DNA of 64,000 bases from Butyrivibrio hungatei DSM 14810 (GTDB taxonomy: Bacteria > Bacillota > Clostridia > Lachnospirales > Lachnospiraceae), in NCBI RefSeq assembly GCF_900143205.1, contig NZ_FRDH01000008.1:1-64000 (forward strand), written 5' to 3'. Each line of letters starts with the position of its first letter. The first letter of the stretch is position 1. The notes below the pieces were generated by a model, which did no database searches, had not been told where the DNA came from, and saw only the letters and a program-made list of their open reading frames with translations. Below, one piece after another: positions 37,627 through 46,385 of this stretch. Both the position numbers and the translations under genes were made by a program.

Positions 37627-39261
37627 TCAAGACTGATTCTGCTTTTCAACAAGATGGTCGCCGCAATATTTTTCTCTAAGTTTGGGTTTGTCGATCTTTC
37701 CGGTTGGGTTTCGAAGAACCGTATCAAAAATGATCTTTCGCGGTCTCTTATAACGAGGCAGATCAACGCAGAAAGCATCAACCTCATCCTCAGTTAAAGT
37801 CATTCCCTCCTTTACCTGAATGATTGCCGCCGCAATCTCCCCAAGCCTTGAATCAGGAAGCCCTATGACCGCCGCATCGTGAATCTTATCATTCTTCATT
37901 AGGAATGACTCAATCTGTACCGGATATAAATTCTCTCCACCAGATATGATCACATCCTTCTTTCTATCTACCAGGAAGATAAATCCATCCTCATCTTCCT
38001 TTGCCATATCTCCAGTAAAAAGCCATCCATCCTTGAGTATCTCATCGGTAGCCTCTTTGTTTTTGTAATAGCAGACCATAACTCCAGGTCCCTTTACGCA
38101 AAGCTCGCCGATTTCTCCCTTTGTTACATTTTTTCCCTCTTCATCAACGATCTTTGTTTTCCAGCCATATCCAGGAATACCAATAGCGCCAACCTTGTGA
38201 ACATTCTCAAGACCAAGATGTACGCAACCTGGACCTGTAGATTCTGAAAGTCCATAGTTAGTATCATATTTGTGATGTGGGAAATACTCAAGCCATCTCT
38301 TAATAAGACTTGGTGGAATAGGCTGAGCACCAATATGCATAAGCCTCCATTGACTTAGCTTGTATTCTTCGATCTTAAGCTTTCCAGAATCAAGAGCAGC
38401 CAGAATATCCTGTGCCCAAGGTACCAAGAGCCACACTATAGTGCAATGTTCCTCAGAAACTGCTCTAAATATAGATTCAGGAGAATTACCTTTCAAAAGA
38501 ACCGCTCTACTTCCGGTATATAAAGATCCAAACCAGTGCATTTTGGCACCTGTGTGATATAAAGGTGGAATGCAAAGGAAATTATCTTCGTGAGTTGTCT
38601 CGTGATGGATAGCTTCCATCTTGGCAGACTGCATAAGAGCAGTATGAATATGTAAAATAGCCTTAGGAAAGCCTGTTGTACCGGATGAAAAATAAATAGC
38701 TGCATCATCCTTGTCTTCTACAAGGACTCTGGGCGCAACAGATGAACTATTTGAGACCTGTTTGTAATAATCTTCAGCATAAGAAGGACACTGATCACCA
38801 ACGTAGTAAAGAAGCATCTCTTTCTTAAGCTTTTCTGCAATATCTTCAATTCTGCCAATAAACTCAGGTCCATAAAACAAAACATCAGAATCTGAAGCCT
38901 TCAAGCAATAATCAATCTCTTCAGCTGTAAATCTAAAGTTTAATGGAACTGCTACAGCACCAGACTTTAAGATACCAAAATAGATTGGAAGCCACTCAAG
39001 GCAGTTCATCAAAAGAATTGCGCACTTCTGTCCCTTTTTGATTCCTCTTTCCATGAGCATATTTGCTACTCTGTTGGCTTTCTCATCAAATACAGACCAA
39101 GTGATCTGTCTTCTGTAATAAGATGTCTGTGTAGGCTGGATCAGCTCATATTCCTTCCATGTAACTCTTTGCTCTTCCCTGATCTCAGGATTTATCTCAA
39201 CCAGAGCAATCTCATCCCCATATAATTTGCAATTTCTCTCAAGTAGATCTGTAATCGGCAT
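37627..39261 (-). CDS. Acyl-CoA ligase / AMP-binding enzyme
   Basis: Class I adenylate-forming ligase (544 aa) that would activate a carboxylic acid with ATP and CoA. Motifs are AIYFSSGTTGFPKAI (P-loop), NYGLSESTGPG, GWLFTGDMAKEDEDGFIFLVDRKKDVIISGGENLYP (hinge) and the catalytic Lys in RNPTGKIDKPKLR. The first 60 residues include an extra stretch, WKEYELIQPTQTSYYRRQITW, before the usual N-terminal fold. Substrate unknown. It is divergent from iorA and shares a promoter dyad with it, suggesting an aryl or related acid as substrate, which is inference. Confidence 0.88.
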   Translation of the reverse strand: MPITDLLERNCKLYGDEIALVEINPEIREEQRVTWKEYELIQPTQTSYYRRQITWSVFDEKANRVANMLMERGIKKGQKCAILLMNCLEWLPIYFGILKSGAVAVPLNFRFTAEEIDYCLKASDSDVLFYGPEFIGRIEDIAEKLKKEMLLYYVGDQCPSYAEDYYKQVSNSSSVAPRVLVEDKDDAAIYFSSGTTGFPKAILHIHTALMQSAKMEAIHHETTHEDNFLCIPPLYHTGAKMHWFGSLYTGSRAVLLKGNSPESIFRAVSEEHCTIVWLLVPWAQDILAALDSGKLKIEEYKLSQWRLMHIGAQPIPPSLIKRWLEYFPHHKYDTNYGLSESTGPGCVHLGLENVHKVGAIGIPGYGWKTKIVDEEGKNVTKGEIGELCVKGPGVMVCYYKNKEATDEILKDGWLFTGDMAKEDEDGFIFLVDRKKDVIISGGENLYPVQIESFLMKNDKIHDAAVIGLPDSRLGEIAAAIIQVKEGMTLTEDEVDAFCVDLPRYKRPRKIIFDTVLRNPTGKIDKPKLREKYCGDHLVEKQNQS

Positions 39262-39298
39262 TGCATCCTCCCAAAAAGAAATTCTTCTCTAACGTGCA

Positions 39299-39344
39299 TT
39301 AACGCGTTAAAGTATAGTATAAAGATTTTTGTGCAAAAGGTCAA
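39299..39344 (-). promoter_or_regulatory. Promoter and operator of the acyl-CoA ligase gene
   Basis: On the minus strand, -35 TTGACC (39339-39344 region), a 17-bp spacer and -10 TATACT (39316-39321). The perfect 12-bp palindrome TTAACGCGTTAA (39299-39310) lies where transcription should start, a standard repressor position. It fits the same TTAA-N4-TTAA pattern as the iorA and symporter promoters. Confidence 0.75.
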
Positions 39345-39363
39345 ATAATCTGTGATTTTCCTT

Positions 39364-39428
39364 TTGACTTTAGTGTTTTTTTCTATTATTCTATAGTAAG
39401 ATTAGCTTTAATGCTTTAAACCATTAAA
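39364..39428 (+). promoter_or_regulatory. Promoter and overlapping operators of iorA
   Basis: Plus-strand -35 TTGACT (39364-39369), a 17-bp spacer and -10 TATTCT (39387-39392). Just after the expected start of transcription are two overlapping dyads offset by 8 bp: TTTAATGCTTTAAA (39407-39420) and TTTAAACCATTAAA (39415-39428). The 15-mer CTTTAATGCTTTAAA at 39406-39420 recurs exactly before the symporter gene. Confidence 0.75.
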
Positions 39429-39450
39429 AGTTTTGTAGGGAGGTTTTTTC

Positions 39451-41205
39451 ATGACAAGTAACAATGGCAAGCAGCTCATGCTAGGCAACAAAGCAGTTGC
39501 TCGTGGGCTTTTTGAAGCTGGCGTATGCTTCATATCAAGTTATCCTGGTACTCCTAGTACTGAGGTTACTGAGGAAGCCGCCAAATATGATGAAATTTAC
39601 TGTGAATGGGCTCCAAATGAAAAGGTTGCTATGGAAGCTGCTTTTGGCGCTTCTCTTGCCGGCCGCAGATCTTTTTGCGCTCAAAAACATGTAGGTCTTA
39701 ATGTAGCAGCTGATCCACTGTACACCATGTCTTACACTGGTGTTAACGCAGGTCTTGTAATCGACGTTTCCGATGATGCTGGTATGCACTCATCTCAGAA
39801 CGAGCAGGATTCAAGACACCACGCCATAGCTGCCAAAGTTCCAATGATAGAACCATCTGATTCAAAGGAAGCTCTTGAATTTACCAAGCTTGCCTTTGAT
39901 ATCTCTGAAAAATTCGACACTCCTGTACTTCTTAAGATGTGCACAAGAGTAGCACACTCTCAGTCCCTAGTAGAAACGGGAGAAAGAACTGTTCCAGATT
40001 TTCCATACGAAAAAAATATTGCTAAGTACGTTATGATGCCAGGAAATGCTAAAAAGCGCCATCCTATCGTTGAGAAACGTACAAAAGATCTTATAAGATA
40101 TGCAAACAACTGCCCACTTAACAGGATAGAAATGGGCGATACAAAGATAGGAATCATTACTGCTTCCACATCTTACCAGTATGTAAAAGAGGTATTTGGT
40201 GATAGCGTATCTGTACTTAAGCTTGGTATGACCAATCCTCTTCCAGATACTCTTATCAAAGAATTTGCTCTGAAGGTAGATAAGCTCTTTGTAGTCGAGG
40301 AGCTTGACCCTATCATTGAAAATCATGTAAAGAACCTTGGGCTTATTGTATCAGGTAAAGAGCTACTTCCTATGATCGACGAATTCTCTCAGAGCCTGGT
40401 TGCTAAAGCCTTTGGAAAGGATACAAAGGAAAGCATCTCTTTGGATGAGGATATTCCAAACAGACCTCCTGTTATGTGTGCAGGCTGCCCTCACAGAGGA
40501 CTCTTTTACACTCTTAAAAAGAATAACTGCACAGTTCTTGGCGACATTGGTTGTTATACCCTCGGCGCCGTTCCACCTCTTGGCGCAATCGAAATGACTC
40601 TTTGCATGGGTGCATCAATTGGTGCTCTTCATGGCTTTAATAAAGTTAGAGGCAAAGAAAGTGAAAAGAAAACTGTTGCTGTTATCGGTGATTCAACATT
40701 TATGCACTCCGGTATGACAGGCCTTGCCAACGTTGCTTATAACCAGTCAAACTCAACCATCATCATCGTTGATAACTCCATAACCGGAATGACTGGACAT
40801 CAGCAAAATCCAACAACTGGCTACAACATCAAAGGTGATCCTGCTGGCAAGATCGATCTTGAGGCACTTTGCAGAGCCATGGGCTTTGAAAGAGTACGAG
40901 TTGTTGATCCTTATGACTTAAAACAATGCGACACAGTGCTCAAAGAAGAATTAAACACCGAGGCTCCTTCAGTTATCATATCAAGAAGACCTTGTGCTTT
41001 ACTTAAATATGTTAAGCATAACCCACCTCTTAAGGTTAACGAAAATAAGTGTGTAGGCTGCAAATCCTGTATGAGAATTGGCTGTCCTGCTATTACAGTT
41101 AAAAATGGAAAAGCAAAGATCGACACTACACTATGTGTTGGCTGTAATGTATGTAGCCAGCTTTGCGGCATGAATGCGTTAGAAAATGCAGGAAGGGAGG
41201 CCTAA
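39451..41205 (+). CDS. iorA: Indolepyruvate ferredoxin oxidoreductase, alpha subunit
   Basis: Large subunit (584 aa) of the enzyme that oxidatively decarboxylates aryl-2-oxoacids, such as indolepyruvate and phenylpyruvate, to aryl-acetyl-CoA while reducing ferredoxin. It has an N-terminal pyrimidine-type domain (FISSYPGTPSTEVTEEAAK) and a TPP-binding domain (LGDIGCYTLGAVPP ... VIGDSTFMHSGMTGL ... VDNSITGMTGHQQNP). The C-terminal two-cluster ferredoxin domain has CVGCKSCMRIGCP and CVGCNVCSQLCG. GGGAGG 7 nt upstream supports the start. It leads the iorAB-paaK-ACT operon. Confidence 0.96.
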   Translation: MTSNNGKQLMLGNKAVARGLFEAGVCFISSYPGTPSTEVTEEAAKYDEIYCEWAPNEKVAMEAAFGASLAGRRSFCAQKHVGLNVAADPLYTMSYTGVNAGLVIDVSDDAGMHSSQNEQDSRHHAIAAKVPMIEPSDSKEALEFTKLAFDISEKFDTPVLLKMCTRVAHSQSLVETGERTVPDFPYEKNIAKYVMMPGNAKKRHPIVEKRTKDLIRYANNCPLNRIEMGDTKIGIITASTSYQYVKEVFGDSVSVLKLGMTNPLPDTLIKEFALKVDKLFVVEELDPIIENHVKNLGLIVSGKELLPMIDEFSQSLVAKAFGKDTKESISLDEDIPNRPPVMCAGCPHRGLFYTLKKNNCTVLGDIGCYTLGAVPPLGAIEMTLCMGASIGALHGFNKVRGKESEKKTVAVIGDSTFMHSGMTGLANVAYNQSNSTIIIVDNSITGMTGHQQNPTTGYNIKGDPAGKIDLEALCRAMGFERVRVVDPYDLKQCDTVLKEELNTEAPSVIISRRPCALLKYVKHNPPLKVNENKCVGCKSCMRIGCPAITVKNGKAKIDTTLCVGCNVCSQLCGMNALENAGREA

Positions 41206-41208
41206 GTT

Positions 41209-41787
41209 ATGGAGACAAAAAATATAATGATCGTTGGCGTAGGCGGCCAGGGATCACTACTTGCAAGCAAATTACTTGGACACCTCTTAATGAATCAGGG
41301 ATATGACGTAAAGGTTTCTGAGGTTCACGGTATGTCTCAAAGAGGCGGATCAGTTGTTACCTATGTAAGATATGGTGATAAAGTCTACTCTCCTGTTATT
41401 GATAAAGGCGAAGCTGACTACATAGTTTCTTTTGAAATATTAGAAGCCGCAAGATGGCTTCAATATCTTAAAAAGGACGGACAGATTGTTACCAACACTC
41501 AGCAGATAGATCCAATGCCAGTTATAACAGGTGCTGCAGACTATCCCGAAAACCTTGTAGACAAATTAAAAGCAACAGGCGCAAATGTCGACGCTCTCGA
41601 CTGCCTGGCCCTTGCAACAGAGGCTGGTTCAGCAAAAGCTGTTAATATTGTCTTACTTGGAAGGCTTTCTCATTACTTTGATCTACCAGATGAAGCATGG
41701 ATGGCTTCACTTGAAGCAAATGTTCCAGCCAAGTTCCTTGATATGAATAAAAAAGCCTTTGAGCTTGGTAAAAACGCAACAAACTAA
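41209..41787 (+). CDS. iorB: Indolepyruvate ferredoxin oxidoreductase, beta subunit
   Basis: Small gamma-type subunit (192 aa) of the same complex. It starts MIVGVGGQGSLLASKLLGHLL after a short lead, has EVHGMSQRGGSVVTYVRYG and a C-terminal MNKKAFELGK. All are typical of the KorC/IorB family. GGGAGG lies inside the end of iorA, 3 nt separate the genes, and equal expression is expected. Confidence 0.95.
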   Translation: METKNIMIVGVGGQGSLLASKLLGHLLMNQGYDVKVSEVHGMSQRGGSVVTYVRYGDKVYSPVIDKGEADYIVSFEILEAARWLQYLKKDGQIVTNTQQIDPMPVITGAADYPENLVDKLKATGANVDALDCLALATEAGSAKAVNIVLLGRLSHYFDLPDEAWMASLEANVPAKFLDMNKKAFELGKNATN

Positions 41788-41813
41788 ATTACAGCTGCAG
41801 AGAGGTCAAAACT

Positions 41814-43115
41814 ATGGAAAGGTATTATCAAAAAGAAATAGAATGCGCTCCCTACGAAGAAATTCGAAGGATTCAAAGCGAAAAGCTGGTTAAACAAGTT
41901 AAGCATGTATGGGATAACGTCCCATATTACAGAAAGAAAATGGAAGAAAAAGGAGTAACTCCTGATGATATCAAGTCAGTTGATGATCTTCACAAGCTCC
42001 CATTTTTGTCTAAAAAAGATCTCCGAGACGCATATCCAACTGGACTTCTTGGAGTTCCTCAAAAGGACTGCGTAAGGATCCATTCAACTTCTGGTACAAC
42101 AGGTAAAAGAGTCATCGCTTTCTATACACAGCATGACGTAGACCTTTGGGAGGATTGCTGCGCAAGAGCTATCATGGCAGCAGGCATAACAGATGAAGAC
42201 GTCTGTCAGGTATCTTATGGATATGGCCTATTTACTGGAGGAGCTGGTCTTCATGGCGGTTCACACAAGGTTGGATGCCTTACTGTTCCCACAAGTTCAG
42301 GAAACACCGACAGACAGATCATGTTCATCAACGACCTCAAGGCTACTCTTCTTTGCTGCACTCCTAGCTATGCAGCATACCTTGCAGAAAGGTTTAAAGA
42401 GCTTGGCTACAAGCCAGATGATATTCCTTTAAAGGCTGGAATCTTTGGTGCTGAAGCATGGAGCGAGGAAATGCGCCATGATATCGAAAAATCATTAGGC
42501 ATCAAAGCCTATGACATCTATGGTCTTACAGAGCTTTCAGGTCCAGGTGTTGCTTTTGAATGTTCAGAACAAAATGGAATGCATATAAATGAAGACCACT
42601 TCATTGCAGAGATCATTGATCCTGATACAGAAGAAGTCCTGCCAGAAGGATCACAAGGCGAGCTTGTATTTACTGCTGTGGACAAAGAGGCTTTCCCAAT
42701 GATACGTTATCGCACAAGAGACATCTGCCGTCTAACCAGAGAAAAATGCTCCTGTGGAAGAACTCATGTCAAAATGGCTAAGCCTATGGGTAGATCTGAT
42801 GACATGCTGATAATCCGTGGCGTAAATGTATTCCCTAGCCAAATTGAAACAGTTCTTTTAAATAATGGCTATGCCGCTAACTATCAGATCGTTGTAGATA
42901 GAGTAAACAATACTGACACCCTTGATGTTCAGGTAGAAATGACTCCAGAAAAGTTTACAGATAATGTAGGTGAAATCGAAGAAAATCAGAAAAAGCTCGT
43001 AGATGACCTTAAATCAATGCTTGGAATCAAAGCCAAAGTTTCGCTTATGGCTCCAAAATCCATTGCCAGAAGTGAAGGAAAAGCCGTAAGAGTTATTGAT
43101 AAGAGAAAGATCTGA
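41814..43115 (+). CDS. paaK: Phenylacetate-CoA ligase
   Basis: ATP-dependent aryl-acetate:CoA ligase (433 aa) of the PaaK family. Motifs are IHSTSGTTGKRVIAFY (P-loop), YDIYGLTELSGPGVAFEC and the C-terminal MLIIRGVNVFPSQIE. The paaK-ior pairing is common in anaerobes. In reverse it could make aryl-acids and ATP from the aryl-acetyl-CoA formed by IorAB, conserving energy from aromatic amino acids; forward it would activate arylacetates. Direction and exact substrate are not shown by the sequence. Confidence 0.93.
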   Translation: MERYYQKEIECAPYEEIRRIQSEKLVKQVKHVWDNVPYYRKKMEEKGVTPDDIKSVDDLHKLPFLSKKDLRDAYPTGLLGVPQKDCVRIHSTSGTTGKRVIAFYTQHDVDLWEDCCARAIMAAGITDEDVCQVSYGYGLFTGGAGLHGGSHKVGCLTVPTSSGNTDRQIMFINDLKATLLCCTPSYAAYLAERFKELGYKPDDIPLKAGIFGAEAWSEEMRHDIEKSLGIKAYDIYGLTELSGPGVAFECSEQNGMHINEDHFIAEIIDPDTEEVLPEGSQGELVFTAVDKEAFPMIRYRTRDICRLTREKCSCGRTHVKMAKPMGRSDDMLIIRGVNVFPSQIETVLLNNGYAANYQIVVDRVNNTDTLDVQVEMTPEKFTDNVGEIEENQKKLVDDLKSMLGIKAKVSLMAPKSIARSEGKAVRVIDKRKI

Positions 43116-43152
43116 ATATGATATAATCTAATTAGATCACGGAGGGACGATC

Positions 43153-43587
43153 ATGAGTATAATGCAGATTTCTGTATTTCTTGAAAATAAGCCTGGAACC
43201 TTAAAGAAAATGACTGGCGTTCTTGCAGCCAACAAGATCAACATGCGCGCCACTTCTCTTGCTGAGACCAAGGATTTTGGTATTGCAAGACTTGTTGTAG
43301 ACGATGCCATGTCAGCAGTCAACACACTTAAGGAGCATAACTTTGTAGCAAGCCTTACACCAGTACTTGCTATTGAGATTCCAGATGAAGCAGGCGGACT
43401 TGATAAGCTTTTAGAAAACTTCGATGACGCCGAGGTCAACATTGAGTACATGTACGCCTTTACTGGCGGCAAAAACACAGACCACGCCTACATGATATTT
43501 AGAGTATCTGATACAAAGGCAGCTGAAGCCAAACTAAACGGCAAAGGCGTAAAGATACTAACTCAGGAAGACATTGAATCAATCTAA
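43153..43587 (+). CDS. Tandem ACT-domain protein
   Basis: A 144-aa protein made of two ACT domains and nothing else: MQISVFLENKPGTLKKMTGVLAANKINMRA first, and NIEYMYAFTGGKNTDHAYMIFRV in the second half. ACT domains bind amino acids. Proteins of this kind often sit beside ior/paaK genes and are presumed sensors of aromatic amino acids. CGGAGGGA precedes the start. It is the last gene of the ior operon. Confidence 0.88.
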   Translation: MSIMQISVFLENKPGTLKKMTGVLAANKINMRATSLAETKDFGIARLVVDDAMSAVNTLKEHNFVASLTPVLAIEIPDEAGGLDKLLENFDDAEVNIEYMYAFTGGKNTDHAYMIFRVSDTKAAEAKLNGKGVKILTQEDIESI

Positions 43588-43603
43588 CCAAATAAAAAAG
43601 CAA

Positions 43604-43638
43604 AACCCTTGTACGCTTGTGATAAGCATACAAGGGTT
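43604..43638. terminator. Bidirectional terminator between the ACT gene and the GNAT gene
   Basis: A 15-bp stem with one G-T pair (43604-43618 with 43624-43638, AACCCTTGTACGCTT) and a 5-nt loop lies between convergent genes. AAAAAAG precedes and TTAATTTTAT follows, so it can serve both strands. Confidence 0.85.
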
Positions 43639-43642
43639 AATT

Positions 43643-44113
43643 TTATAATATGAATTCCATCTGGGTTTCTTTTACTTTCATACCCATTCTTTCATAAAAT
43701 GCTCTGGCACTTTCATTTCCTTCCCAAACATTTAAATTGACCTCATAACAACCAAGCCTTTTTGCTTCCCTTTTTACGAACTCAAAGAGCTCTTTTCCCG
43801 CATGATTACCTCTAGCATTTTCATCTACACAAAGGTCATCAATATAAAGAGATTTAAATGGCACCATTGTGGTGGTAAAAGGCTGCTCTTTTAATACGCA
43901 AAAAGCATAGCCAATCACTGCACCTTTATCGTCTGTTCCCACATACACGGGTCTATTATCATCAATTAAAATTTCTGACAACTCTTCTTTAGTATACTTG
44001 GTAGTTCCTGATATAAAGATATCTGGACGAATCCTTGCGTGTATCTCAAGAACCTGGCTAAGAAGCTCCAAAATTCTGTCTATATCCTTTGTTTCTGCTC
44101 TTCTAATATTCAT
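43643..44113 (-). CDS. GNAT-family N-acetyltransferase
   Basis: A 156-aa acetyltransferase with the GNAT fold. It starts MNIRRAETKDIDRILELLSQVLEIHARIRPD, has the acetyl-CoA loop LCVDENARGNHAGKELFEFVKREAKRLG and ends ARAFYERMGMKVKETQMEF. The substrate is unknown. It lies 12 nt after the symporter gene in the same orientation, so it is probably expressed with it. Confidence 0.88.
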   Translation of the reverse strand: MNIRRAETKDIDRILELLSQVLEIHARIRPDIFISGTTKYTKEELSEILIDDNRPVYVGTDDKGAVIGYAFCVLKEQPFTTTMVPFKSLYIDDLCVDENARGNHAGKELFEFVKREAKRLGCYEVNLNVWEGNESARAFYERMGMKVKETQMEFIL

Positions 44114-44124
44114 ATTATTTTTCC

Positions 44125-45678
44125 TTATGCTACTGTTTCATCATCAGAAAGAGATGTGCTCTGATGCACCATAACTTCTTTATCATAGCATGCAAAAGCA
44201 TTGTCAACCAGCTCTTTATCAGGCTTTTTGGTAACCAAAGACACTAAAGGTACGATGATCAGGCCTGCCAGCATACAGAAGGCTCCAGCGTTTATTGGAG
44301 ACTGTAAAAGTTTAGGAAAACTTGGTCTGATAAACATATTTGCAAGCATTAAAAGAGTTGAAAAGATAAAGCTGCACCAAACGCCTGTCTTTGTAGTCTT
44401 TTTCCAATAAAGACCATAAAGAAACGGCGCAAGAAAAGCTCCTGCAAGAGCTCCCCAGGATACTCCCATAAGCTGAGCTATAAATGTGACATTCTGTCTA
44501 TACTGAACAATAGCGATCACCACAGAAATTGCAACAAATACAACGATCAGCGCTCTCATAATAAGGAGCTGTTTCTTTTCGTTCATGTCTTTTACCACAT
44601 GTCCCTTTAAAAGATCTAGTGTAAGTGTGGAACTACTTGTAAGAACCAGTGATGAAAGCGTAGACATTGAAGCAGATAGCACAAGTACAACTACCATGGC
44701 GATCAAAATATCAGGAAGACCTGAAAGCATTGTAGGAATAACGCTGTCATAGCCGTTTGCTGCAATATCTATCCTATCGGAAAAGAGTCTTCCAAAGCCT
44801 CCAAGGAAATAGCATCCGCCAGCAACCACAAAGGCAAATATTGTAGAAACCACTGTTCCCTTAGCTATAGCCTTTTCGCTCTTAATTGCATAGAACTTCT
44901 GAACCATCTGTGGAAGTCCCCAGGTTCCAAGAGAAGTAAGGATAACAACTCCAAGAAGATTAACTGGATCTGGTCCAAAGAATGAAGCAAAGACTCCAGG
45001 AGCACTAGATACGCTCTCATCAGTAATAGCTGCAAGACCGTTTAGCGAAGCCATGAAACCGCCCTGACTATTTAATACAGATATTACAACTGCAGATATG
45101 CCTATAAGCATTATGATACCCTGAATGAAGTCATTTATTGCCGTAGCCATATATCCACCTGCAATAACATAAATACCGGTTAAAACAGCCATAACGATAA
45201 CGCATACAGAGTAATCAATATTAAAGGCCATTCCAAAAAGCCTGGATAATCCGTTATAAAGAGATGCTGTATAAGGAATAAGAAAGATAAAGGTAATTAC
45301 TGATGCTGCAATCTTAAGAGATTTACCTCCAAAGCGCGCCGCAAAGAACTGAGGCATAGTAGCTGAATCAAGGTGCTGAGTCATGATCCTGGTACGTCTT
45401 CCAAGAACAACCCATGCAAGAAGTGAGCCAAGTAGCGCATTTCCAATTCCAGCCCATGTGGCAGCAATACCGTATTTCCAGCCAAACTGTCCGGCATAGC
45501 CCACAAATACTACAGCTGAGAAATAGCTTGTTCCATAAGCAAAAGCTGTAACCCAAGGACCAACAGCTCTTCCGCCCAATACAAAACCGTTAACATCTGT
45601 CGAGTTCTTTCTGCAGATAAAGCCGATAGTCAGCATTACAGCAAAAAAGACCAGTAAAAGAAGAACTTTGATAAGCAT
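44125..45678 (-). CDS. Sodium:solute symporter (SSS family)
   Basis: Integral-membrane sodium-coupled transporter (517 aa, about 13 predicted segments) of the PutP/PanF group. Visible signatures are GGRAVGPWVTAFAYGTSYFSAVVFVGYAGQFGWKYG, GGYMATAINDFIQGIIM and SASMSTLSSLVLTSSSTLTLDL. GGGAGG 7-8 nt upstream sets the start at 45678. The substrate is not evident. The dyad shared with iorA and the acyl-CoA ligase suggests an aromatic amino acid or aryl-acid, which is inference. Confidence 0.9.
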   Translation of the reverse strand: MLIKVLLLLVFFAVMLTIGFICRKNSTDVNGFVLGGRAVGPWVTAFAYGTSYFSAVVFVGYAGQFGWKYGIAATWAGIGNALLGSLLAWVVLGRRTRIMTQHLDSATMPQFFAARFGGKSLKIAASVITFIFLIPYTASLYNGLSRLFGMAFNIDYSVCVIVMAVLTGIYVIAGGYMATAINDFIQGIIMLIGISAVVISVLNSQGGFMASLNGLAAITDESVSSAPGVFASFFGPDPVNLLGVVILTSLGTWGLPQMVQKFYAIKSEKAIAKGTVVSTIFAFVVAGGCYFLGGFGRLFSDRIDIAANGYDSVIPTMLSGLPDILIAMVVVLVLSASMSTLSSLVLTSSSTLTLDLLKGHVVKDMNEKKQLLIMRALIVVFVAISVVIAIVQYRQNVTFIAQLMGVSWGALAGAFLAPFLYGLYWKKTTKTGVWCSFIFSTLLMLANMFIRPSFPKLLQSPINAGAFCMLAGLIIVPLVSLVTKKPDKELVDNAFACYDKEVMVHQSTSLSDDETVA

Positions 45679-45709
45679 AGTAAAACCTCCCAATTTTGAA
45701 ATAACCCTC

Positions 45710-45755
45710 TTTAATACTTTAATGCTTTAAATCAGGTTAGTCAACAAAATTGCGA
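45710..45755 (-). promoter_or_regulatory. Promoter and overlapping operators of the symporter gene
   Basis: Minus-strand TTGACT lies 17 bp before a -10-like TAAAGT. Overlapping the -10 are two dyads offset by 8 bp, TTTAATACTTTAAT (45710-45723) and TTTAATGCTTTAAA (45718-45731). The 15-mer CTTTAATGCTTTAAA at 45717-45731 is identical to that before iorA, including the 8-bp overlap arrangement. Confidence 0.7.
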
Positions 45756-45770
45756 GGCTAAATGTACTTT

Positions 45771-46385
45771 TTATTCAACTCTTTCAGCAATCACAACAAG
45801 TCTGTGAGTAGCTATATAAATAGGTGTGCAGGTATAAAGAGTAAGTATCTCTTCTTCAGTATTATCCAAGATACTTACATCTTCTGGCTCCACGACCTTT
45901 ATTTCTTTTACCTTGTAGGTATAAGTCTCTTCATGAGTATCAACATAGATCATGTCACCTATCTCAACTTCATCAAGTCTGTTAAAAAACTTTCCAAAGG
46001 TATAGTTTCTGTGTCCTGCAATTACGCAGTTACCCTTTTCTCCTGGATATGCTGTTGAAGTATCATGTCCAAGGGAATTAGCAAGAGCTTCCTTTGACGT
46101 TCCCTCACTTACAGGCTCAACTGAATCTATCTTTGGTATCCTGACAAGATAGTTTATCTTGGAATCAAAGGAAGTTTTTTCAGCTTCAGAAGGTACATCT
46201 TCATTTGAAACTATATCCTTCGTATCTTCTATCTTTTCCCAGCTACCAGCTTCATTAAATGAACTTATAGCTTCTTGTTTTGTAAGATACTGGAAGGTAT
46301 TAACGGTAATTGATGTCACAATTACAATGACACCAATTACCATTAGAACAAAGCCTAGGAATCTAACAAATTTATTTCTTTTCAT
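45771..46385 (-). CDS. Sortase dedicated to the neighbouring surface protein
   Basis: Membrane-anchored transpeptidase (204 aa). An N-terminal basic stretch and membrane segment (FVRFLGFVLMVIGVIVIVTSITV) precede the catalytic domain with His in VIAGHRNYTFGKFF (about 125), Cys in LTLYTCTP (about 186) and Arg in THRLVV (about 195). The TLxTC context and size suggest a class D- or E-like enzyme rather than class A. ATG 46385 is chosen because it overlaps the end of the surface-protein gene by 14 nt; the longer reading lacks a sortase-like start. Its likely substrate is that protein, via LAKTA. Confidence 0.93.
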   Translation of the reverse strand: MKRNKFVRFLGFVLMVIGVIVIVTSITVNTFQYLTKQEAISSFNEAGSWEKIEDTKDIVSNEDVPSEAEKTSFDSKINYLVRIPKIDSVEPVSEGTSKEALANSLGHDTSTAYPGEKGNCVIAGHRNYTFGKFFNRLDEVEIGDMIYVDTHEETYTYKVKEIKVVEPEDVSILDNTEEEILTLYTCTPIYIATHRLVVIAERVE

